A stretch of DNA of 64,000 nucleotides from Rhodobacteraceae bacterium HLUCCA08 (GTDB taxonomy: Bacteria; Pseudomonadota; Alphaproteobacteria; Rhodobacterales; Rhodobacteraceae), in NCBI GenBank assembly GCA_001314655.1, contig LJSF01000006.1, positions 105,054 to 169,053 on the forward strand. The letters run 5' to 3'. The notes under the pieces are model-generated. The model worked only from the letters and a program-made list of their open reading frames with translations, searched no databases and was not told the origin of the DNA. The position numbers and the translations under genes are program-made. Shown piece by piece: positions 55,301 through 64,000 of this stretch (positions are counted from its first letter, which is position 1; each line of letters opens with the position of its first letter).

Positions 55301-55901
55301 CTGGCGGAATTCGGGGCGCGCGGGCGCGGCGTAGCGACCCAGAAGGAAACGCAGCATCTCTTCGATGTTCTGGTCGGATCCGCCCAGCCAGTATTGCATC
55401 GACAGGAACCAGGCGCGCAGGTCCTGCGCCTTGCCCGGGATCAGCCGCAGGATCCTGGGCAGCCGGCGCAGGGTCTTCATCTGTTTGGCGCCGGAGGCAC
55501 CCGAGGGTTTGGACGAGCCGCGCAGCCGCTTGAGCAGCGTCATCGCCGCCGAGGAGGGCGCGGACATGTCCAGATCGCCCATCCGCGTGGCCTTGACCAC
55601 GCTGGGGTCGGAAATCAGCCCGACCACTGCATCGGCGGCGTCGCGGCGGGCCTGGATATGGGGCAGGATCGCCTGCACGTGCTCTTCGATGAACAGCAGG
55701 TTGGCGATGATGATGTCGGCGCTGTCCACCGCGTCGCGCGCGGCCTGCAACGCGGCCGGATCCTCGCCCCAGGCACCGGCGGCATGGACGGCGATCTGCA
55801 GGCCGGGGTAATCCGCCGACAGACGCTCGGCCACGCGGGCACAGGGCCCGGCGGTGTGGGAGTCCAGCGTGACGATGGCCACGCGATAGGGGCGGATCAC
55901 G

Positions 55902-55912
<11 letters not shown>
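52370..55912 (-). CDS. bchH: Magnesium chelatase subunit H
   Basis: 1180 residues, the CobN/BchH family porphyrin-binding subunit that inserts Mg2+ into protoporphyrin IX together with BchI and BchD (not in this window). N-terminal [20 protein letters not shown], internal [20 protein letters not shown] and [18 protein letters not shown] are family signatures. First enzyme unique to the (bacterio)chlorophyll branch. Overlaps bchB by 11 bases. Confidence 0.98.
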
Positions 55913-59230
<3,318 letters not shown>

Positions 59231-59283
59231 TCAATCTTTCCTGACAGCATCTTGCGTCAATTCTACGACTCGAATTTCCCGAG

Positions 59284-59301
59284 TGTCAACTTTTCCTTAC
59301 A
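59284..59301. promoter_or_regulatory. PpsR site, bchF-proximal
   Basis: Perfect TGT-N12-ACA (TGT 59284-59286, ACA 59299-59301). It is close to the bchF start and would repress the bchF-puh operon. Confidence 0.8.
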
Positions 59302-59407
59302 TACCTGCGGACGGGCGAACCGGACCCCCGATCGCCCGTAAATTCACCCGCAAAATGTTCGTTTTCATGCAGTTAGCGATAAATTTCGCCAAGTCCCGGC
59401 CCCGATA

Positions 59408-59425
59408 TGTCAGTTTTATTTGACA
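59408..59425. promoter_or_regulatory. PpsR site, ppaA-proximal
   Basis: Perfect TGT-N12-ACA (TGT 59408-59410, ACA 59423-59425), 86 bases before the ppaA start and 124 bp centre-to-centre from the bchF-proximal site. It may serve either divergent promoter. The rest of the 282-base gap is A/T-rich promoter DNA with no gene. Confidence 0.8.
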
Positions 59426-59511
59426 ATTTTTTCGTTCACCCCAAGACTGTAGGGGTTAACCCATCGCACGAACCGGTATGGAGCCGTGCGGATCGACCCG
59501 GGGGGCCGACC

Positions 59512-60306
59512 ATGCAAGACAAATCCGCGACCGACGCGACGTTCTCGCCTTCGCGATCCTGGGTCGATGCCGTCGCCAATCGGGCGCTGGCTGTCGTCGC
59601 CAGCCGCTCTGCCGGCGACCGGCGCCAATCCGATCCCGAATTGCTCGCGATGATGCGCCAATGCCTGCTGGGCGGCGATCGCGACGCCTGCAAGCTGACG
59701 ATCCGCACCATGACCGATGCCGGTGTCCCGATCGACGACATCGCCGACCTCTATATCCCCGACCTTGCCCATCAACTGGGCGAAGATTGGTGCGAAGACC
59801 GGCTGAGCTTTGCCGAGGTCACCATCGGCACCTCCAAGTTGCAGACCTTGCTGCGCGAAATTTCCAGCGACTGGGCCGCCGACAAGATCGGAACACCCGA
59901 TCTGGGCGCCGCGCTGGTGATCGTGGGCGCCGAAGAAAACCATACGCTCGGGGCCCAGGTTCTCGCCGCCAGGTTGCGGCGCCGCGGCATGAGTGTCCGG
60001 GTCCAGCTGTCGGCCACGGCCGGCGATGTTGCCACCACCGTCGAACGCGCCGATTTCGACATGGTCATGATTTCGGTTTCCCGTAGGGAAAACCTTGAAA
60101 TGGCCCAAAAATTCGTAGAAATAGTCCGGAACCTCGCGAAACGGCCTCCGCCGATCGTCGTGGGTGGCGCGCTCGAGGTCTCGACACGCGACATCACGGA
60201 TCGGACAGGGGCGGATTTCGCGACCAGTGATATCGACGAGGCCCTGACATTGTGCGGTCTCGACAAACGCAACCGAGGCGACGAGCGCCGGCAAAGCAGG
60301 GGATAG
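59512..60306 (+). CDS. ppaA: Photopigment regulator PpaA/AerR (B12-binding antirepressor)
   Basis: 264 residues. An N-terminal helical region leads into a cobalamin-binding-like (SCHIC) domain with ALVIVGAEENHTLGAQVLAA; His144 is the candidate cobalamin ligand, equivalent to the key histidine of AerR. AerR/PpaA binds B12 and counteracts the repressor CrtJ/PpsR in the light. Lies 50 bases upstream of ppsR on the same strand, the usual pair, and divergent from bchF. Confidence 0.94.
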   Translation: MQDKSATDATFSPSRSWVDAVANRALAVVASRSAGDRRQSDPELLAMMRQCLLGGDRDACKLTIRTMTDAGVPIDDIADLYIPDLAHQLGEDWCEDRLSFAEVTIGTSKLQTLLREISSDWAADKIGTPDLGAALVIVGAEENHTLGAQVLAARLRRRGMSVRVQLSATAGDVATTVERADFDMVMISVSRRENLEMAQKFVEIVRNLAKRPPPIVVGGALEVSTRDITDRTGADFATSDIDEALTLCGLDKRNRGDERRQSRG

Positions 60307-60356
60307 CCCATGATATCGCATCGCGGCATCAGGCGCCTGCCCCGAAAGGCGCCGAC

Positions 60357-61781
60357 ATGACGTCGCGAGGCGCAAAATACTGGAGCAGCGGGGCGATTCC
60401 CCTGATCGCGCCCGAGATCCTTGGCAACATCATCTCCGAGATCGCCGATGTCAGCGTCGTCATCGCCGAGGACGGCCGCATCCTGGCCCTGATGCTGAAC
60501 CCCACCAGCACCGATTACGACGCCCTGCAGAACGCCGAAGGGCGCGATATCCGGGCCTTTCTGACCACCGAAAGCATCCGCAAGTTCGATGACCGGCTGG
60601 GCGAATTCCTGTCCGCGACCGGGCCGGTCCGGCCACTGGAGCTGAACCATTCCCGCAGCGAAGGCCGCGCCGACCTGCCGGTGCGCTATTCCTTCCACCG
60701 GATCGGACCGGACGGCGCGATCCTCATGCTGGGCCGCGATCTGCGCCCGATCGCCGAGATGCAGCAGCAGCTGGTCCAGGCGCAATTGTCGCTGGAACGC
60801 GATTACGAGGTGCAGCGCGAATACGACACCCGGTTTCGCGTCCTGCTGGAAGGGACGCGCGATGCCGTGGTCTTCGTGTCGCTCGGCACCGGGCTGATGA
60901 CCGAGGTCAACAGCGTGGCCGCGCGGATCTTCAGCCGCGGCCGCAACGACCTGGTGGGCACCGCTCTTGCCGATCGGTTCGACAAGCGCCGCCGCGCCGG
61001 GCTGATCGAGGCGCTGCTGGTGCAGGCCCTGGCCGAGAAACCCGCCTCGCTGACCCTGGCCCTGCCCGACGGCACCACCGAGGTGCGGCTGCACCCGACC
61101 CTGTTCCGGTCCGCCGGCGAACGGGTTCTGATGTGCCGGATCGAACCGGTCGGCGATGGCCAGGCCGCGGCGGATGCGCTGACGCGCAACCTTTACGGGC
61201 TGTTCGAACAGGGGCCCGACGGGGTCGTCTTTACCGACGAGGCCGGCCAGATCCTGTCGCTGAACGACGCCTTCCTCGACCTGATCGAGGCGGCCCATGA
61301 CGTCAAGGTCCGCGGCCGCAACCTGTCGGATTTCCTGCAGCGCGGCGCGGTCGACCTGAAGGTGCTGACCGAAAACGCCCTGCGCACCGGCCGGATGCGC
61401 GCCTATTCGACCAAGCTGCAGGGGGATTTCTCGTCCCCGCGCGCGGCCGAGGTGGCGATCACCGCGATTCGCGCCGGCGACCATACCGCCTTCGCCTTCG
61501 TGTTCCGCGATCTCAGCCGGGTCGAGGCGCAACGCCCCTCGATCACGCCGGTCACCGATGACAGCGTGCGGTCGCTGATGGAGCTTGTCGGCTCGGCCAC
61601 GCTCAAGGAAATCGTCGCCGAAACCACCAACGCGGTAGAGCGGATGTGCATCGAGACGGCGGTGGAACTGACCATGAACAACCGCGTCGCCGCGGCCGAG
61701 ATGCTGGGCCTGTCGCGCCAGTCGCTTTATGTGAAGCTGCGCAAATACGGCCTGCTCAAGCGCGACGACGATAGCGGCTGA
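60357..61781 (+). CDS. ppsR: Transcriptional repressor PpsR/CrtJ
   Basis: 474 residues: N-terminal domain, a Q-linker helix (EMQQQLVQAQLSLERDYE), two PAS domains (about 155-265 and 278-385) and a C-terminal Fis-type HTH (NNRVAAAEMLGLSRQSLYVK). Redox cysteines Cys260 and Cys431 (in the HTH helix, ERMCIETAVEL) match the pair of R. sphaeroides PpsR. Represses bch, crt and puc genes in oxygen by binding TGT-N12-ACA. Five such sites are found in this window, including two between ppsR and bchG. Confidence 0.97.
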   Translation: MTSRGAKYWSSGAIPLIAPEILGNIISEIADVSVVIAEDGRILALMLNPTSTDYDALQNAEGRDIRAFLTTESIRKFDDRLGEFLSATGPVRPLELNHSRSEGRADLPVRYSFHRIGPDGAILMLGRDLRPIAEMQQQLVQAQLSLERDYEVQREYDTRFRVLLEGTRDAVVFVSLGTGLMTEVNSVAARIFSRGRNDLVGTALADRFDKRRRAGLIEALLVQALAEKPASLTLALPDGTTEVRLHPTLFRSAGERVLMCRIEPVGDGQAAADALTRNLYGLFEQGPDGVVFTDEAGQILSLNDAFLDLIEAAHDVKVRGRNLSDFLQRGAVDLKVLTENALRTGRMRAYSTKLQGDFSSPRAAEVAITAIRAGDHTAFAFVFRDLSRVEAQRPSITPVTDDSVRSLMELVGSATLKEIVAETTNAVERMCIETAVELTMNNRVAAAEMLGLSRQSLYVKLRKYGLLKRDDDSG

Positions 61782-61800
61782 CCCGCGCCAGAGCGCCGCA

Positions 61801-61818
61801 TGTCAGCGCTGGTTTACA
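61801..61818. promoter_or_regulatory. PpsR site 1 upstream of bchG
   Basis: Perfect TGT-N12-ACA, 37 bases before bchG and 19 bases after the ppsR stop. Partner of the next site, 35 bp centre to centre. Confidence 0.78.
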
Positions 61819-61835
61819 CTTGCCGAGTCGGGGTG

Positions 61836-61853
61836 TGTCAGGCTAACCTGACA
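61836..61853. promoter_or_regulatory. PpsR site 2, abutting the bchG start
   Basis: Perfect TGT-N12-ACA and also a near-ideal palindrome (TGTCAGG-CTAA-CCTGACA). It ends two bases before the bchG ATG at 61856, leaving no room for a normal ribosome site outside it. Confidence 0.8.
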
Positions 61854-61855
61854 GT

Positions 61856-62767
61856 ATGTCCGACCTGGCCCCATCCTCGCCACTTCTGACGCGCCGCTGG
61901 CCCGAGCCGCAGGCGCTCCTGACCCTGATCAAGCCGATCACCTGGTTCCCGCCGATGTGGGCCTATCTGTGCGGCCTGGTCGCCTCGGGGCAGCCCTTTG
62001 CCGGGCAGTGGGCGCTGGTCGCCCTGGGGGTTCTGCTGGCCGGCCCGGTGGTCTGCGGCATGAGCCAGGCGGCCAACGACTGGTGCGACCGCCATGTCGA
62101 CGCGATCAACGAACCCGACCGGCCGATCCCCTCGGGCCGGGTGCCCGGGCGCTGGGGGCTCTGGGTCGCGCTGGCGATGTCGGCGCTGGCCTTCGCGCTG
62201 GGCTGGCAGCTTGGCCCCTACGGTTTCGCCGCCACGATCGCCGGGGTCGCCGCCGCCTGGGCCTATTCGGCCGAACCGGTGCGGCTGAAGCGGTCGGGCA
62301 TCTGGGGGCCGGGCCTGGTCGGGCTGTCCTACGAGACCCTGCCCTGGATCACCGGCGCCGCGGTGCTGAGCGCCGGTGCGCCCTCGGCGCCCGTCCTGAT
62401 CGTCGCGCTGCTGTATGGGTTGGGCGCGCACGGCATCATGACGCTCAATGATTTCAAGGCCTTGAAAGGCGACCTTCAGATGGGCGTGCGGTCCTTGCCG
62501 GTCACGCTCGGCCCCGAAAAGGCGGCCCGGGTGGCCTGCATCGTCATGGCGGTGCCGCAAGTCGTCGTCATCGCGCTGCTCGCCGCCTGGGACCGGCCCT
62601 GGCACGCGCTGGCCATCGCCGCGCTGCTGGCGGCCCAGGGCCTGGCGATGCGCGTCATGCTGCGCGATCCGCAAGCCAAGGCGCCCTGGTACAACGGCAC
62701 CGGCATTCTTCTTTATATCACCGGGATGATGGTCGCGGCCGTCGCCCTGCGGTCTTTCGGAGGCTGA
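61856..62767 (+). CDS. bchG: Bacteriochlorophyll a synthase BchG
   Basis: 303 residues, UbiA prenyltransferase family with about eight membrane helices. The first Asp-rich motif is NDWCDRHVDAINEPDRPIPS; the second is LNDFKALKGDLQMGVRSLPV. Esterifies bacteriochlorophyllide a with geranylgeranyl or phytyl diphosphate, the last step before reduction by BchP. Followed after 4 bases by a PucC-like gene. Confidence 0.96.
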   Translation: MSDLAPSSPLLTRRWPEPQALLTLIKPITWFPPMWAYLCGLVASGQPFAGQWALVALGVLLAGPVVCGMSQAANDWCDRHVDAINEPDRPIPSGRVPGRWGLWVALAMSALAFALGWQLGPYGFAATIAGVAAAWAYSAEPVRLKRSGIWGPGLVGLSYETLPWITGAAVLSAGAPSAPVLIVALLYGLGAHGIMTLNDFKALKGDLQMGVRSLPVTLGPEKAARVACIVMAVPQVVVIALLAAWDRPWHALAIAALLAAQGLAMRVMLRDPQAKAPWYNGTGILLYITGMMVAAVALRSFGG

Positions 62768-62771
62768 CGCG

Positions 62772-64000
62772 ATGACCCTCAACTGGCTGCAGATCATCCG
62801 CCTTGGCCTGGTGCAGATGTGCCTGGGCGCGATCGTGGTCCTGACCACCTCGACGCTGAACCGGCTGATGGTCGTCGAACAGGCCCTGCCGGCGGTCCTG
62901 CCCGGTCTGCTGGTGGCGCTGCATTACGGCATCCAGATGACCCGGCCGCATTGGGGTTTCGCCTCGGATCGCGGCGGGCACCGGACCCGGTTCATCATCG
63001 GCGGCATGGCGGTGCTGGGCCTGGGCGCGGTGCTGGCCGCCTTCGGCGTGCTGCTGTTCGCACATAGCTGGTGGGGCGGGCTGGCCCTGTCGATCCTGGC
63101 CTATGCGTTGATCGGGCTGGGGGTCGGCGCCTCGGGCACCTCGCTGCTGGCGATGCTGGCCACCGCCACCGCCGCGCACCGCAGGGCCGCCGCCGCCACC
63201 ATCACCTGGCTGATGATGATCTTCGGGATCGCCGTCACCGCCGGGGTCGTGGGCACCCTGCTGGACCCCTATACCCCGGCCAAGCTGATGCGGATCGTGA
63301 CCGGCGTCGCCCTTGGCGCCGTGCTGCTGACCGCCTTGGCCGTCCACGGCATCGAGGCCCGGGTGCGGTCCGAACAGGAGCCCGAGACGGCCTCGTTCCG
63401 CCACGGCCTGGCCGAGATCTGGGCGGAACGCCGGGCGCGCAATTTCACCCTGTTCGTGTTCCTGTCGATGACCGCCTATTTCATGCAGGAGCTGATCCTG
63501 GAACCCTATGCCGGGCTGGTCTTTGCCTATAGCCCCGGCCAGTCGACCCAGCTGTCGGGGGCCCAGAACGGCGGTGTCTTCCTGGGCATGCTGACCGTCG
63601 GCATCGCCGCGACCGGCCTGCGGATCGGCGCATTGCGGCATTGGGTCGTGGCCGGTTGCCTGGGCTCGGCGGCGGCGCTGGCGGCGATCACGATGGTGGG
63701 CCAGGCCGGGGCGGCCGCTCTGTTCGTGCCGGCCGTGGTCACGCTGGGCTTCTTCAACGGGATGTTCGCGGTGGCCGCGATCGGCGCGATGATGGCGCTG
63801 GCCGGCCAGGGTCGGGACCGGCGCGAAGGCACGCGCATGGGCCTGTGGGGCGCGGCCCAGGCGATCGCCGCCGGTTTCGGCGGGCTGGCCGGCACGGCTT
63901 CGGTCGACCTGTTGCGGCTGGTCCTGCCCGATGCGCAGGCCTTCGGCGCGGTCTTCACCGCCGAGGCCGCCCTGTTCGTCGTCGCCGCCCTGATGGCGGC
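62772..64000 (+). CDS. PucC/Bch2 (BCD family) protein, cut by the window end
   Basis: About 410 residues are inside the window; the frame is open to the last base. It begins MTLNWLQIIRLGLVQMCLGA and shows the family stretches TTSTLNRLMVVE, LHYGIQMTRPHWGFASD and GLWGAAQAIAAGFGG. About 11 membrane helices are visible. Second BCD-family member besides lhaA. In other Rhodobacterales the gene between bchG and bchP (Bch2/ORF428) has this family and position; bchP would be expected just beyond the window. Start at 62772 follows bchG by 4 bases. Confidence 0.93.
   Translation, partial: MTLNWLQIIRLGLVQMCLGAIVVLTTSTLNRLMVVEQALPAVLPGLLVALHYGIQMTRPHWGFASDRGGHRTRFIIGGMAVLGLGAVLAAFGVLLFAHSWWGGLALSILAYALIGLGVGASGTSLLAMLATATAAHRRAAAATITWLMMIFGIAVTAGVVGTLLDPYTPAKLMRIVTGVALGAVLLTALAVHGIEARVRSEQEPETASFRHGLAEIWAERRARNFTLFVFLSMTAYFMQELILEPYAGLVFAYSPGQSTQLSGAQNGGVFLGMLTVGIAATGLRIGALRHWVVAGCLGSAAALAAITMVGQAGAAALFVPAVVTLGFFNGMFAVAAIGAMMALAGQGRDRREGTRMGLWGAAQAIAAGFGGLAGTASVDLLRLVLPDAQAFGAVFTAEAALFVVAALMA

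Overview
The window reads as a piece of the chromosome of a photosynthetic alphaproteobacterium of the Rhodobacterales (Rhodobacter/Rhodovulum-like purple non-sulfur or aerobic anoxygenic phototroph). The basis is the very high GC content with strong G/C at third codon positions, a photosynthesis gene cluster in Rhodobacter-type order (bchFNBHLM-lhaA-puhABC-acsF-puhE-hemA-cycA), ppaA/ppsR regulators, 5-aminolevulinate synthase rather than the C5 pathway, and Rhodobacter-type small RNAs. No species can be named from the sequence alone. No prophage, transposase or CRISPR array was seen.

Left part (1-17.3 kb). The start of the division/cell-wall cluster runs leftward: mraZ-rsmH-ftsL-ftsI-murE (cut by the window edge). 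Its roughly 570-base leader carries a strong hairpin terminator and looks like the homologue of the UpsM sRNA. Next come the Fe-S carrier gene mrp and, divergent from it, a DUF1127 gene (ccaF1-like) followed by seven consecutive hairpins with an anti-Shine-Dalgarno CCTCCTCCC loop, a CcsR/'cuckoo' sRNA array. Then follow an Lrp regulator with a divergent LysE exporter, a Hint-domain secreted protein, UvrD helicase, a short BLUF blue-light receptor, pyruvate carboxylase, several small exported proteins and tRNA-Gly.

Middle part (17.4-40.8 kb). A di-haem peroxidase faces a CRTAC1-type beta-propeller gene that overlaps a ROK repressor gene. Divergent from the repressor is a complete xylose operon, xylF-xylH-xylG-xylB-xylA, with a palindromic operator candidate. 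After a membrane protein, a GNAT enzyme, a GSCFA protein and two neighbouring exported proteins sharing a GYF_2 domain comes the histidine block hisB-hisH-(ATP pyrophosphatase)-hisA-hisF-hisE, interleaved with opposite-strand genes (DUF2147, DUF302, SDR). It ends with a CoA-binding protein, a candidate sRNA, a zinc-ribbon protein, rlmB and tRNA-Tyr.

Right part (40.8-64 kb). This is the photosynthesis gene cluster. Leftward: bchJ and bchE; cycA; hemA-puhE-acsF-orf-puhC-puhB-puhA-lhaA-bchM-bchL-bchH-bchB-bchN-bchF, nearly all overlapping or tightly spaced. Rightward: ppaA-ppsR and bchG followed by a PucC/Bch2-family gene cut by the window end. Together these encode the steps from glycine + succinyl-CoA (HemA) through Mg-chelation (BchH), methylation (BchM), ring E closure by both an O2-dependent (AcsF) and an O2-independent (BchE) cyclase, protochlorophyllide reduction (BchLNB), C3-vinyl hydration (BchF) and esterification (BchG), plus the reaction-centre H subunit, its assembly factors and the electron donor cytochrome c2. 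Five perfect TGT-N12-ACA sites for PpsR and one FNR-type site mark the oxygen- and light-controlled promoters. crt, puf, bchCXYZ, bchID and bchP are not in this window.
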